Source: CAYFLR01 sp964343805 (lineage in GTDB: Bacteria > Bdellovibrionota_B > Oligoflexia > CAYFLR01). Taken from it: a stretch of DNA of 64,000 nucleotides. Position 1 is the first letter of the stretch; every line of letters begins with the position of its first letter. The stretch lies in contig CAYFLR010000009.1 of assembly GCA_964343805.1 (NCBI GenBank), forward strand, positions 106,486 to 170,485, written 5' to 3'. Of the stretch, positions 47,204 to 57,300 are shown piece after piece. Under the pieces are notes generated by a model that worked only from the letters and a program-made list of their open reading frames with translations, did no database searches and was not told where the DNA came from. Both the position numbers and the translations under genes were made by a program.

Positions 47204-49681
47204 TTAGGCATTTAACATGGATTGAGTGTACAGTTCACGAGACCTTTTCTTTCGGTAATAAACAGACAATCCAATCCCCGCAACAATCAAATTAATCAAT
47301 AAATAGTTGGCAAACTTCCAGAAAGTCCGACTTCCAGCAGAAGGCTTAGGAATAACCCGGCTAATTACTTTTTTAGCTCGGATATTGATGAGCTCATCAC
47401 CGAGGGCAATGGCATCCACACTATTTATGAAAAAGTCTAAATTAGACCGTTGCAAGAAATTCTTGCGGAACATTTGAGTTCCCCCCACCAACAATAACTT
47501 TCCAGGCTTGGGTTTATAGTCTTTGAAATCGGTAGGAGTTCCCTTTTGATCATCCCAAGCGGGCTGTTTTTTATCTTTATAGAAGTTCGGAAATTGACCT
47601 TCCACTAAGACAGATACCGGAATCTTTTTCTGACCAGATGTTGGTGGTTCAAAACTGCTCTTTTGGAGATTGGCGGTTCCAGGAACGGTCCAACCCTTAG
47701 CTGAGGTGGTCATCAAAGTTGTTAGTTTTAACTTATTTTCATCGAGTTTTTTCTGTTCAACATTGATCGCACTTCCCCAAAGATAGAACATACCAGAAAG
47801 TCTTGAAGTAATAGATACATCAGGGTTCATAGACTCATTGGTGAGGACAATCTGAATAGGCAGATTGAGAGTCATTCCTCCCCCAAACATACTCGCAATT
47901 GGATTGGAAGGATCTGAAACAGTGAGAGGTTGATGGTTTTCATCCATTAACACATCAGGAGAAATTGAAACCCCATAAAACTTTAGCAGATCATCCACTT
48001 GAGGAGTCTCTTCTTGTCGGGTGATGCTCATATTCCTGTTTTGGACTCGATAATTCCAATTGAAATTTTGCACCGCCATAAAAACACTCTTACCTTCTAC
48101 GAGGGCCTTGTTGAGTTCAAACTTTTGACGATCCGTTAAGTCTCTTGGATTTACCACTACCACCGCATCAGCATCCGCAGGAAGTGGAGATTGTTCGGTT
48201 AATTCTACTCTTTTTACAATGTATTTTTCATGACCTAAGATCTGCTCTAAATAGATGTAAGGATCCTCGGATTGAGGAAGTGGCTTCCCCATTTGAGCAT
48301 AGATCTGTCTCATCATAGGATTGATTTTTACCGCCTCTTTAGGGGCAATCAAAGCAATGGTAGGCATTTTTTCTCTTGTCATTTTAAATACACTACTTAC
48401 CACCATGTACTCAAGTTCGTGCATATTTTGGGGAACAATCTGGGGCAAGATCTCCTCTTTCTTATCTTTATAAGCGATTCCGATCGCTGAGTAGATCATC
48501 ACATTAACCACTGAATCTTCTCTAATCGCTCGTGCAGAAAAAGGCTTAAGACCCTTGTCTAACATTCTTTTTTCAATGGTTTTCTCTTTATCAGACTTTT
48601 TTGCTTCATTCTCTGCATCCCCTTGCGGATCCATGATGTTAGCGGCTTCCATATAAACAACATCAAAACGAATCTGATTGTTGGAGGCAATTTGCATTTC
48701 CACTAACTTATCTGTGATATCTTGCTCTAAACTCTTCAACTCAGTGGGCATCTTCTCTTTAGGAGTGATGTACACTTTTAAGTTAACCGGCACTTTAAGT
48801 TTTCCTAATACCGTTTTAGTGGAATCAGATACCGTATGAATTTTACCCTCAGTCAGGTCAAAGCGGCCAAAACTTGAGTCATTGGTAATCCAGTTAAAGA
48901 GCAATCCAATCAAAAGAGCTAAACCAACGCCACTGGAGAATGAGAGTTTTAAACCAGGGCGGTTGCGAATTTCTAAAAAGAAGCCATTTAAGAAGAGAAA
49001 GAGGGCTGTCCATGATACAAAGAAGAGAATATCGGACATCTCCACGATTCCTCTCGTAAAGGTAGTGAAGTGGATGGTAAAACCAATCAGTTCACCTAAA
49101 GTACTTCCTAAACCTGGAAACACACCATCTACATAGGATTGAATAAATCCTGTGCCGAATAAAAACATCCCTAAATTAGCAAGTAAGGTGCAGATAAAGG
49201 CCACAATTTGATCTTTACATAGACCAGATATAAAAATACCTAAAGCCAGTAGCATAGAACCGAGTAAAAAGGCTCCAAAATAAGAACTGACAATTTGCCC
49301 CATATCAGGATTGCCAAGAACAAGGAGCATCAAAGGAATAATCAAAGTTCCTACTAAGGCTAAGGCAAAGAATACCAAAGCACTAAAGAACTTGCCCAAC
49401 ACCACTTCATAGGATTTCATGGGAAAGGTCATAATCATTTCGAAGGTGTTTTCTTTGCGCTCATCGGCCCAGAGACGCATGGTCACAGCAGGAATAAAAA
49501 TACAAAGAATAATGGGCAGCATATTAAAAAAGTTCCGCATGTCTGCCACAGGAAAAGTAAAAAATGGAGTGATAAAAAGTCCAATTCCAAAAAGCAAAAA
49601 GCAGATAATAAAAATGTATCCGATGAGAGATTGGAAATAGACTGAGAATTCTCGTTGAAAGATCGTCAATAAGTTTTTCAT
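47204..49681 (-). CDS. Fused ABC-2 permease (GldF-like) and GldG-like auxiliary protein
   Basis: 825 residues. The N-terminal 250 residues form a six-helix ABC-2 permease ('FQREFSVYFQSLIGYIFIICFLLFGIG', 'RLWADERKENTFEMIMTFPMKSYEVVLGKFFSALVFFALALVGT'). A GldG/ABC_transp_aux module follows: 'GRFDLTEGKIHTVSDSTKTVLGKLKVPVNLKVYITPKEKMP' near 270-310, 'AVVVVNPRDLTDRQKFELNKALVEGKSVFMAVQ' near 500-535, and a final membrane helix 'FWKFANYLLINLIVAGIGLSVYYRKKRS'. In Bacteroidetes these are two separate proteins; here they are joined. The start overlaps the ATPase stop (ATGA). Forms an exporter-like complex with the ATPase and DUF4340 protein. Confidence 0.88.
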   Translation of the reverse strand: MKNLLTIFQREFSVYFQSLIGYIFIICFLLFGIGLFITPFFTFPVADMRNFFNMLPIILCIFIPAVTMRLWADERKENTFEMIMTFPMKSYEVVLGKFFSALVFFALALVGTLIIPLMLLVLGNPDMGQIVSSYFGAFLLGSMLLALGIFISGLCKDQIVAFICTLLANLGMFLFGTGFIQSYVDGVFPGLGSTLGELIGFTIHFTTFTRGIVEMSDILFFVSWTALFLFLNGFFLEIRNRPGLKLSFSSGVGLALLIGLLFNWITNDSSFGRFDLTEGKIHTVSDSTKTVLGKLKVPVNLKVYITPKEKMPTELKSLEQDITDKLVEMQIASNNQIRFDVVYMEAANIMDPQGDAENEAKKSDKEKTIEKRMLDKGLKPFSARAIREDSVVNVMIYSAIGIAYKDKKEEILPQIVPQNMHELEYMVVSSVFKMTREKMPTIALIAPKEAVKINPMMRQIYAQMGKPLPQSEDPYIYLEQILGHEKYIVKRVELTEQSPLPADADAVVVVNPRDLTDRQKFELNKALVEGKSVFMAVQNFNWNYRVQNRNMSITRQEETPQVDDLLKFYGVSISPDVLMDENHQPLTVSDPSNPIASMFGGGMTLNLPIQIVLTNESMNPDVSITSRLSGMFYLWGSAINVEQKKLDENKLKLTTLMTTSAKGWTVPGTANLQKSSFEPPTSGQKKIPVSVLVEGQFPNFYKDKKQPAWDDQKGTPTDFKDYKPKPGKLLLVGGTQMFRKNFLQRSNLDFFINSVDAIALGDELINIRAKKVISRVIPKPSAGSRTFWKFANYLLINLIVAGIGLSVYYRKKRSRELYTQSMLNA

Positions 49682-50619
49682 TTCTTTGATCCTCCCTCAG
49701 TTAAGGCCATAAAGGTTTCTTCCAATGAATAAGGAACGTCTTTTAACAGACCAATTTGCCACTGATTGGTTTTGGCCAATTCACCTAATGTGGTACAAAG
49801 CTTTTTGCCACTTTCAGTAGTTAATTCAAAATTATGATAACCACCTTCTTCTGTGAGATAGGTCAGCTCTTTACAAGAATCGACGGCCTTTATACCTGAT
49901 TCGAGAGCCTCTCGATCTCCATAGGCAGAAAAAAGGATTTTTTCATTGGGATGGGCGCGCTTTTGTAAATCAACTAAGGTTCCATCTCCGACGATGGATC
50001 CTCTGTTAATAATAACAATCCGGTCCGAAACGGCTTCCGCCTCTTGCAACACATGAGTGGATAAAATAACGGTTTTATCTTTTCCTAAGGTTCTAATAAG
50101 AGCCCGGATCTCCTTAATCTGATGAGGATCCAGTCCCGATGTAGGCTCATCCAAAATAACAATCTCGGGGTCATGTACGAGAGCTTGAGCAATTCCCACT
50201 CTTTGTCTATAACCCTTGGAGAGCTCTCTACAAAGCTTACGGTACATGGGCCTGAGGGCACATTTATCAACAACCCAATTCACTCGCTCTTTTAATAAGT
50301 TTCCCTCTAAGGCACGAGCTTTGGCTACGAAATAGAGATAATCTTTGACTTCCATATCTAAGTACAGAGGCAATATCTCAGGTAAATAACCTATTTTTGA
50401 CCTGACCGTAATGGGATCTACCGTTACATCCACTCCATCAATCTCCGCTTTACCCGCTGTTGGATGTAAAAAAGTGGTTAATATTTTCATGGTAGTAGAT
50501 TTACCTGCTCCGTTGGGTCCCAGAAGCCCAACGACCTCCCCTTGGTTCACTTGGAATGATACATCATTCAAGGCCTTGAAATTGCCATACAACATTTCAA
50601 GATGTTCAACTTTAATCAT
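49678..50619 (-). CDS. ABC transporter ATP-binding protein (GldA-like)
   Basis: 313 residues from ATG 50619, with GGGAGG 4 nt upstream; a TTG start four codons earlier would lie on that site. Walker A 'GLLGPNGAGKSTTMKILTT' near 33-50, Q-loop region 'IGYLPEILPLYLDM', signature 'ELSKGYRQRVGIAQAL' near 134-148, Walker B 'EIVILDEPTSGLDPHQ' near 153-168 and H-loop 'ILSTHVLQEAEAV' near 185-198. It is in the class of ABC-2 exporters. The C-terminal 80 residues are accessory. First gene of the operon with the fused GldF-GldG protein and DUF4340 protein. Confidence 0.93.
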   Translation of the reverse strand: MIKVEHLEMLYGNFKALNDVSFQVNQGEVVGLLGPNGAGKSTTMKILTTFLHPTAGKAEIDGVDVTVDPITVRSKIGYLPEILPLYLDMEVKDYLYFVAKARALEGNLLKERVNWVVDKCALRPMYRKLCRELSKGYRQRVGIAQALVHDPEIVILDEPTSGLDPHQIKEIRALIRTLGKDKTVILSTHVLQEAEAVSDRIVIINRGSIVGDGTLVDLQKRAHPNEKILFSAYGDREALESGIKAVDSCKELTYLTEEGGYHNFELTTESGKKLCTTLGELAKTNQWQIGLLKDVPYSLEETFMALTEGGSKK

Positions 50620-50697
50620 AAGTCCTCCCAACTAGAAAACACGAAACAGAACTATTAGTTTTTGTTCATTTTTACGAAATAACCATTATAGGCAAGA

Positions 50698-50747
50698 NNN
50701 NNNNNNNNNNNNNNNNNNNNNNNNNNNNNNNNNNNNNNNNNNNNNNN
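50698..50747. other. Assembly gap (50 N)
   Basis: Fifty Ns between the ABC operon and tRNA-Ser; the true length is unknown. Confidence 0.95.
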
Positions 50748-50880
50748 TGATCGATTTTCAATCAAAGTCAAGCCACACAAGAGATAGCCATCCAATTTAG
50801 AAATATACTTTCTAATTTAGCATGCCCTCTATTAATGATAGGTTAAAAAAACATTAGGAAATTCTAATCTTCAAACCCAA

Positions 50881-50909
50881 TTGACTCAAACCAGCTTTTT
50901 AGATAATAA
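50881..50909 (+). promoter_or_regulatory. Predicted sigma70 promoter of tRNA-Ser
   Basis: TTGACT (50881-50886), a 17-nt spacer and TAATAA (50904-50909); transcription would begin about 33 nt before the tRNA. Confidence 0.6.
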
Positions 50910-50948
50910 TACCCGGACAATTTGGATTATTATTTTCCAATTTATAGT

Positions 50949-51040
50949 GGAGAGATGACCGAGTGGCTGAAGGTNNNNNNNNNNAAAGCGTGTGTTGTCT
51001 TTAACGATGACCGTGGGTTCGACTCCCACTCTCTCCGCCA
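50949..51040 (+). tRNA. tRNA-Ser (anticodon hidden by Ns, expected NGA)
   Basis: The acceptor arm GGAGAGA (50949-50955) pairs with TCTCTCC (51030-51036), followed by G and an encoded CCA. A D-stem ACC/GGT, a long variable arm (GUUGUC with GAUGAC) and a T-stem GUGGG/CCCAC are all visible, which makes it a class II tRNA; the start GGAGAGAUG.CCGAGUGG is typical of serine. Ten Ns at 50975-50984 cover tRNA positions 26-35, and here 10 fits the standard length. Position 36 is A, so the anticodon is NGA and reads UCN codons. Confidence 0.92.
50975..50984. other. Assembly gap (10 N) across the tRNA-Ser anticodon arm
   Basis: Ten Ns covering tRNA positions 26-35. Confidence 0.95.
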
Positions 51041-51068
51041 AAAAAGCCTCCTCAAGGGGGCTTTTTTG
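51041..51068 (+). terminator. Intrinsic terminator of tRNA-Ser
   Basis: AAAAAGCCTCC, TCAA loop, GGGGGCTTTTTT right after the CCA end; the stem has one T-G pair and is followed by six Ts. Confidence 0.8.
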
Positions 51069-51210
51069 GTGGAGGAAGAGGTAGTCCTATGGCTTGGGTT
51101 CGATAATGCGACGGGAACGCCTAGTTCAGGGAAAGGAGCATTGCACTGCCAAGAGGAGCTAAAGCAGTCTGAAAGGCGAGCGCTAGAACGGTGCGAGTGA
51201 AATAAGTAAA
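51069..51210. other. Non-coding segment of higher GC between tRNA-Ser and the repeat array
   Basis: About 140 bp with more G and C than its surroundings. It contains 'gggttcgataatgcgac', which recalls a tRNA T-loop, and 'cactgcc…gcagtctg', which could pair. I recognise no known RNA or protein here. Confidence 0.4.
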
Positions 51211-51508
51211 ACTGACATTGAGGTCATTGATAATTTATTAATGGGCTATATGGCAGGTCAAATCCAAAAATCACTGACGTTGAGGCTGTTAATAATTTAT
51301 TAATGGGCTATATGGCAGGTCAAATCCAAAAAATCACTGACATTGAGGCTGTTAATAATTTATTAATGGCCTATATGGCAGGTCAAATCCAAAAATCACT
51401 GACATTGAGGCTGTTAATAATTTATTAATGGGCTATATGGCAGGTCAAATCCAAAAATCACTGACATTGAGGCCATTAATGATTTATCAACGGCCCATAT
51501 GGCAGTAC
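51211..51508. repeat. Tandem array of 62/63-bp repeats (four full units and one decayed)
   Basis: Units start at 51211, 51273, 51336, 51398 and 51460 with lengths 62, 63, 62, 62 and a partial last unit. Each full unit contains an exact inverted repeat TTAATAA-T-TTATTAA (unit 1 has a variant with GATAA on the left), a TATATGGCAGGTCAAATCC block and ACTGACATTGAGG at its start. Full units 2-4 differ at only a few positions. Unit 5 is diverged in its second half. The 62-bp period breaks reading frames, so it is not a working coding repeat, although one unit of 63 bp can be read as 21 codons. Confidence 0.93.
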
Positions 51509-51621
51509 ATAGTACACAGTTCTTACCGGGGCCATAAACCAGCTTCGACCAATCCCTAAAGCTTTTAAGCCCTCACTCCGATATGAATAAAAATCATTAT
51601 ATTCAAAAGAAGAGGCCCAAC

Positions 51622-52584
51622 ATGTTCCAGCCATTTAAACAGTTTTTATCAATTATTTTAATTACTTTCCTCCTTTTCCCACTCAATTGTGCCAAAGTCA
51701 GTGATGGTGATGATGAGAGCGAAGCCAAATCATATACCTCAATCCAAGAGGCTAAAAAAACCAACCAAGCTCCAACTTTTTATGCTTTCTCTCATTGGGT
51801 TCAAAACTACAGTATTGTGGATGATCGAGAATCCGGTACGACCATGGATTTTTCTGACTCCAATATAGAGCCCTACTCTCTTAAATCATTGGTTAAAAAC
51901 CTTTCTCAAGAATATATAAAATCCTCCTACTTAGAATATCTTGAACACGAGAGAAAGCCCATTGCTGATTTGGTTGTGTCTCTTAAGAACGGGAATGAAG
52001 CAGAAGTAAACAAGTTTATCGAAGAAGATGCAGAGGCTCTATATGATATAGTGATGACTGTTCTAAGTGATGATCATCAGATGACCTCAGATGATCTTTG
52101 GGCCAAGGCCATATCCCACTATTCAAGAGAGGATAAAGATCTGCTATTCCAATCTTTTCTAGCCCCAATTAATGATAAAGTATCATTGATAAAAGGAGGT
52201 CTAGCCACAGAAAAAGATCAATTTATCAACCAGTTAAAACAAAACTATAACCAGGATGAAAGCTCTAGAAAAAAATTCCTAGAGATCACAGAAAAATATC
52301 TGGCTGACCTTGAAAACTACATAAGTATTTTCAATTCAATGCAAGACAGCATTATTATGGCAGATGAACCGATTGCCAGAGACACCATGATGGCCCTTAC
52401 ATCAAATTTACAATCAGCACCAATTTTGCCAGTAGTTATAGCCGGAGTGGTGGTTGCTTCTAGCGTTTTATTCCTTAGATACAAAATGGACACGGCAGCA
52501 GACGAAGCTCTGGGAGAGGGAGACTGTCCCTTAACTGATTTATTTCAGTCCTGCCGTATCTTTTCTGGTCAGCTTAAACAATAA
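51622..52584 (+). CDS. Lipoprotein of unknown function with C-terminal membrane segment
   Basis: 320 residues from ATG 51622 (AGAGG upstream); the earlier in-frame ATG adds 13 polar residues before the signal peptide. Lipobox 'FPLNC' (Cys near 24), then an acidic linker 'SDGDDESEAKS'. The main body is helical ('FIEEDAEALYDIVMTVLSDDHQMTSDDLWAKAISHY…', 'LEITEKYLADLENYISIFNSMQDS'). A hydrophobic stretch near 280-300 ('ILPVVIAGVVVASSVLFL') may span the membrane, and two Cys lie near the end. I recognise no family. It converges with the next lipoprotein gene, with stop codons 1 bp apart. Confidence 0.6.
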   Translation: MFQPFKQFLSIILITFLLFPLNCAKVSDGDDESEAKSYTSIQEAKKTNQAPTFYAFSHWVQNYSIVDDRESGTTMDFSDSNIEPYSLKSLVKNLSQEYIKSSYLEYLEHERKPIADLVVSLKNGNEAEVNKFIEEDAEALYDIVMTVLSDDHQMTSDDLWAKAISHYSREDKDLLFQSFLAPINDKVSLIKGGLATEKDQFINQLKQNYNQDESSRKKFLEITEKYLADLENYISIFNSMQDSIIMADEPIARDTMMALTSNLQSAPILPVVIAGVVVASSVLFLRYKMDTAADEALGEGDCPLTDLFQSCRIFSGQLKQ

Positions 52585-52585
52585 C

Positions 52586-54181
52586 TTATTCTCTCTCTCT
52601 GACAGAAAGAACCGTCTTCATCCCCATTTTGGAGATAAACTCAATCATAATCGATCGAATATCGCTTCTCTTTTTGCTCGCACTGGCACCGATTCCCCAA
52701 GCAACATCAGAGGGGTTATTGAGATCGAAAGATCCACTGGTGGCATATTTGTCAAATCCTGGGTAAATGGCAAAACTGATTTCACAGTCCGCCCGATTCT
52801 CTTCCTCACAGGCATACCATTTCAATGAGGCCATATTCGTGCCTATCATCATCTCTACATCGGCAGAACTGGCAGCCACAAATCCGGCCTCAGTTTTACG
52901 CATCCAGGTGTAATTAATTGTTGTTATGTCCCCATTGGCATCAGCATTAAATATAGGAAAAGGAAAAACAAAGTTGGTTGTCACCCTGGCATCAGGCATG
53001 GTCTTAATGTTGGTAAAGGTGAAAGTCTTGGTGGGAGTTGTGTCTGTTTCCTTTTCATAAAGCTTATAAGTGTATGTTCCTCTAGGAGCAGAGATAATAG
53101 ATTGTGGATACTCAATACTCAGCCCATATTCATCACTGGAACTATTATAAACAATACCCTTTCCTGGATTATCCGCATCATACACATAAGGATTTTCCTC
53201 TTTATAGCCCTTAGAACCACCCGTATCTGAAAAATGAAGGGACCACTTGGCTGGAGGGGCTCCAAATATCCCAGTGCCCTTTTTTGGAATTATTAAGGTC
53301 GGTCGCTGACCAAAGTACACCATCTTAGCGTCTGTTGGGAGAGCAACCCCCGTTCTCATCTTTTCTAACATGGTAGCGGCATCGCCATAATCATAGGTTA
53401 ACCAAAACCTGATAGATAATTCTGGAAAATCGGATTCATCCATATCCATAATTCCATTGCCGTCAATATCTGGGTTAATATACCTTAGCATCAGGTCATC
53501 CATCTCTCCGAGACGGTTTGCTTCCTCTTCCAGCATTCCTAAATCACCAATAAAAGTTGAATAGTTGGCCTCTAGCATCTCGGCGACCACGGTAGGATCA
53601 TCACAGGTAGATGTATCAGAATTGTTATTATTATTGCCCGCACTGTCATTATTGTTATTGAGCAGGTTTTCCAAACAAAGAGAGTAATCAGTATTATCAT
53701 TATTAAGGATTAAAGAACCTAAATTGGTAGAATTACTCGCAGCAAAAGCTCTGGGAGATACAGAATCAAGCTTTTTTGCTTTAAAAATCCCCACAATCAT
53801 TTCGGCTCCAACTTTACTGGAATCTACAAAGGCCATAACCCAGGGTTCTCCTTTGGTTAAAACCATTTCAAAGCTTCCATCTGCCGCTAAGGCTGATTTT
53901 TTTCGCCAATCGGGACCTTTCATTTCACTGGTATTCACCGCATAGACATAATCAGCTTTCACTCCTGAGTTCACCAAATTAGCTGTTAAATTTAAAGCAC
54001 CCGACAGATTAAACTTACCTTTGGTTATGTCATTGGTGCTTGAAGAGGTGCTTGAACCATCGCCTGAAGATTCGGATGAAGAGTCATCGCTGCTATTAGT
54101 ATTTTCATCATCGCCATCATTATTTATACAAGAAAAACCTATAAAACCTAATAATATTAATAGTAAAGCCAACTTTAACAT
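52586..54181 (-). CDS. Large lipoprotein with Ser/Asp/Asn-rich linkers, function unknown
   Basis: 531 residues from ATG 54181 (TGAGGG upstream), where the signal peptide 'MLKLALLLILLGFIGFSC' begins; an upstream in-frame start would add 18 residues. After the lipid Cys there is a long low-complexity linker rich in Asp, Ser and Thr, then 'FNLSGALNLTANLVNSGVKADYVYAVN', a second Asn-rich insert ('LLNNNNDSAGNNNNNSDT') near 185-205 and a beta-rich C-terminal half including 'GTYTYKLYEKETDTTPTKTFTF'. A Ca-binding-like 'DIDGNGIMDMDESDFPE' lies near 255. Likely surface-exposed. No known family. Confidence 0.65.
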   Translation of the reverse strand: MLKLALLLILLGFIGFSCINNDGDDENTNSSDDSSSESSGDGSSTSSSTNDITKGKFNLSGALNLTANLVNSGVKADYVYAVNTSEMKGPDWRKKSALAADGSFEMVLTKGEPWVMAFVDSSKVGAEMIVGIFKAKKLDSVSPRAFAASNSTNLGSLILNNDNTDYSLCLENLLNNNNDSAGNNNNNSDTSTCDDPTVVAEMLEANYSTFIGDLGMLEEEANRLGEMDDLMLRYINPDIDGNGIMDMDESDFPELSIRFWLTYDYGDAATMLEKMRTGVALPTDAKMVYFGQRPTLIIPKKGTGIFGAPPAKWSLHFSDTGGSKGYKEENPYVYDADNPGKGIVYNSSSDEYGLSIEYPQSIISAPRGTYTYKLYEKETDTTPTKTFTFTNIKTMPDARVTTNFVFPFPIFNADANGDITTINYTWMRKTEAGFVAASSADVEMMIGTNMASLKWYACEEENRADCEISFAIYPGFDKYATSGSFDLNNPSDVAWGIGASASKKRSDIRSIMIEFISKMGMKTVLSVRERE

Positions 54182-54392
54182 AAAGCCCTCAATAAAAATA
54201 TGAATGAATTGATATCCGCTATCCCATATTACCATGGGAAGCCAATTTTGATAAATCGGGTAAATTCTTACCGACTATTATTAATAAGTATTCATTACTT
54301 TTGAATCAATTGATTTAAGGTTATAATAAATCAAACGCCTTATAATTTAATAAAACAAGATGACCCTTGTTTAACCCTTATTGAGTGAAGCT

Positions 54393-57300
54393 ATGGAAGA
54401 TATACTCCCTGGATTTAAGCAGCAGGTGTTAAACCTCAAGCCAGACGACATTAATGAAAACCCTATTGCCCACTTAATCTGGAAGAAAAGTCCGATAGAT
54501 TCTGGAAAATCAGTTCTCTATATACATGGATACCTGGATTACTTCTTTCAAGCTGAGCTAGCAGATCATTTTACAGAGCAGGGTATTAATTTTTTTGCAT
54601 TAGATTTAAGAGGGTATGGCCGTTCTATCCAAGAAGATCAAATCCCTTGTATGACTGATAGTTTGGACACTTACTTTGAAGAGATTAAATTAGCTCTCGA
54701 TATCATTCTTAGAGAACATGATCAAAAAGATCTTGTAATGATGGGACACTCCACCGGAGGACTTACTACCAGTCTCTTTACTCAAAAGTACGAAAAGAAA
54801 TATCCTATTCGAGGTCTGATTCTCAACTCTCCTCTCTTTGATTTAAATTTAACCGACGGTGAAAAAAAATATGTAGTTCCTACAGCCCGCTTTTTTGGTC
54901 AGATGTTTCCGCTTTTAGAACTTCCTCATGAACAAACCTTTATGAAGCATTATATTCAAAGCCTCCACAAAGACTATAAAGGAGAGTGGGACTTTAATAC
55001 GAAATGGCGCCCCGCAGAAGAGTTTCATCCTGTCTATTGTGGATGGGTAAAAATGGCCACAGACGGCATGAAAAAACTTAAAAAGGGACTCAACCTTTCA
55101 TGCCCGGTTTTAGTGATGACTTCTGATCAATCAGGAGGGGGTAAAGAGTGGAATGAGGATTATACTCACAAGGATTGTTTACTTGACGTAAATGCCATTC
55201 AAAGACTGGCTCCTAAACTAGGTTCTAATGTCAAAATCGAAACCATAAAAAAAGGTTTACACGATGTATTTCTATCTCCAAAAGAGGTGAGAGATCAGGC
55301 ATACCAAACTTTAAACAATTGGCTTGGTGACCTACTAAAAAGTCTTCAAAAACAAAAAGAATCTGGCAAACTCAAAACAGAACCTCAAGGAAAGACGGTA
55401 GATACAATAAAATCAGAAGAAGAGAATATCTTTATTAAAAAAATCCGTAGAAGAAATGCCCTTTATGAAACGAAAGAGGTCCTTCGGCATATCTTTTTTA
55501 AAATCACTCCCATCTATATCCTGTTTTGGATCAGTGATTTTTTCTATGCCCCCGAAGAAATATGGACATTTCTTGCCTTTCGTATTGGCGTTCTCCCCTT
55601 TGCCTTCTTAGCGTATTTTGCTTCTATAAAAGCACGAACTCTGCTTATGGCTCAAATTCCTGCCATCCTCTATGCTTTTATGGCGAGTTTCATTATTACG
55701 GTGATGGCTTTTTATGCCCAAGGTGCCACCTCTCCCTATTATGCTGGCCTTAACTTAATTGCCATCGCCGCTGTTTCTTTTATACCCTGGATGAGCTCTC
55801 TGGTTATTGCAATTGTGCTTTGTGCTATTTATCTTCCCCACCTCATTGGAACTTTTATTTTTTACCAGCCGGGTGAATTCAACCAGGTTATAAGCATTTA
55901 CTTTTTTATGTCAGGAACCATTGTGGTTTCCTTGATAACCCGCTACTTCAATGAAACCCTAAGACGAAATGAAATCCGAGCCTCGCTCCTATTGGAAGAA
56001 GAAATTCAAAATCGAGGAACCATCATAGAAGCCAAAACCATCGACCTCAATATTCTAAATAAAACCTTAGAAGACAAAAACCGCCATCTCAAAGAACTGG
56101 ATAAATTAAAGGATGAGTTTCTAGCCAATACCTCTCATGAACTCCGAACTCCTCTCAATGGAATCATTGGCATTGTAGAATCTTTATTAGAAGGAGCGGC
56201 AGGTGGCCTAAATAAAAAGCTAAGAAGTAACCTTGATCTTGTCGTTTCCAGTGGACGAAGACTTTCTAGCTTGGTGAATGACATTCTCGACTTTTCAAAA
56301 TTAAAAGAGAAAGAGATTCAACTTAACCAGGTGGCAGTGTCATTAGAAGGATTGGTCGATGAGACCATTCAAATGTACAATCACCTTAAGGGAAGTAAAC
56401 CCATTGAAATCTTATCTGACTGTAAAGGTGTTTTTCCTGTCCATGCAGATAAAGACCGCTTACAACAGATCATCACTAATCTGATGGCCAATGCTATTAA
56501 GTTCACCCACGAAGGCCATATTAAAGTTGTAGCTAAAACTATCGGTAATATGATTAAAATTTCAGTGATCGATACAGGAATTGGAATCGAAAAAGAGAGC
56601 TTAGAGAAAATCTTTAAATCATTTGAGCAGGCAGATGGCTCTGCTCAAAGATCTTATGGGGGTACGGGTTTAGGACTTCCCATTACTAAACAGTTAATCC
56701 AACTTCATGGAGGAGAGATTTCTGTTCAATCTGAACCCGGCCAAGGAAGTACCTTCAGCTTCACTCTCCCCATCGCCTCGGAAGAGGCCATTGCCGCTTT
56801 AGAGAAGGAAGAAAAAGTCAGTGTAAAATCCCAAATGATGGATAAAACAGACTCTATCGACGAGATCATAGACGAGACCGAAGCTATAGAAGAAGAAAAC
56901 GAGATAGAAGATCAGTTAGAAGATTTTGCTGAAGGGGAGACCTTCACCATTCTTACGGTGGATGATGAACCGATTAACCTTCAGGTCATTGAAAATCACT
57001 TTACCACCCAACCTCATTATCAAATTATCAAGGCAGAAAGTGGCCAAGAAGCTCTGAAGATTTTAAATGAGAGAGAAGAGAAACCCGATCTTATTCTTTT
57101 AGATATTATGATGCCTGGCATGAGTGGTCTAGAAGTCTGTGGAGTTATCCGAGAAAGACATGAAGCTTCCAAACTTCCAGTCATTATGTTGACAGCAAAA
57201 AATCAGATAGCGGATTTGGTGGAAGCTTTTGATGTGGGGGCCAACGACTATATCACCAAGCCCTTTTTAAGAAAGGAGCTGCTGGCTCGAACCAAAAGCC

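Larger units (their letters stand above)
50632..50948. other. Intergenic region with a 50-N gap
   Basis: 317 bp between the divergent ABC operon and tRNA-Ser. It holds 50 Ns at 50698-50747 and, near its right end, the tRNA promoter. No coding frame or conserved RNA is seen in the rest. Confidence 0.7.

Noticed and set aside
50922..51200. Plus-strand frame through tRNA-Ser and beyond
   Set aside because: It crosses the tRNA and its terminator and has no ribosome binding site.
51211..51508. CRISPR array
   Set aside because: The repeats are directly adjacent 62-bp units without variable spacers, and there are no cas genes.
50949..51508. Integrated element or prophage at tRNA-Ser
   Set aside because: No integrase and no duplicate of the tRNA 3' end is visible in the window; only the repeat array is odd.
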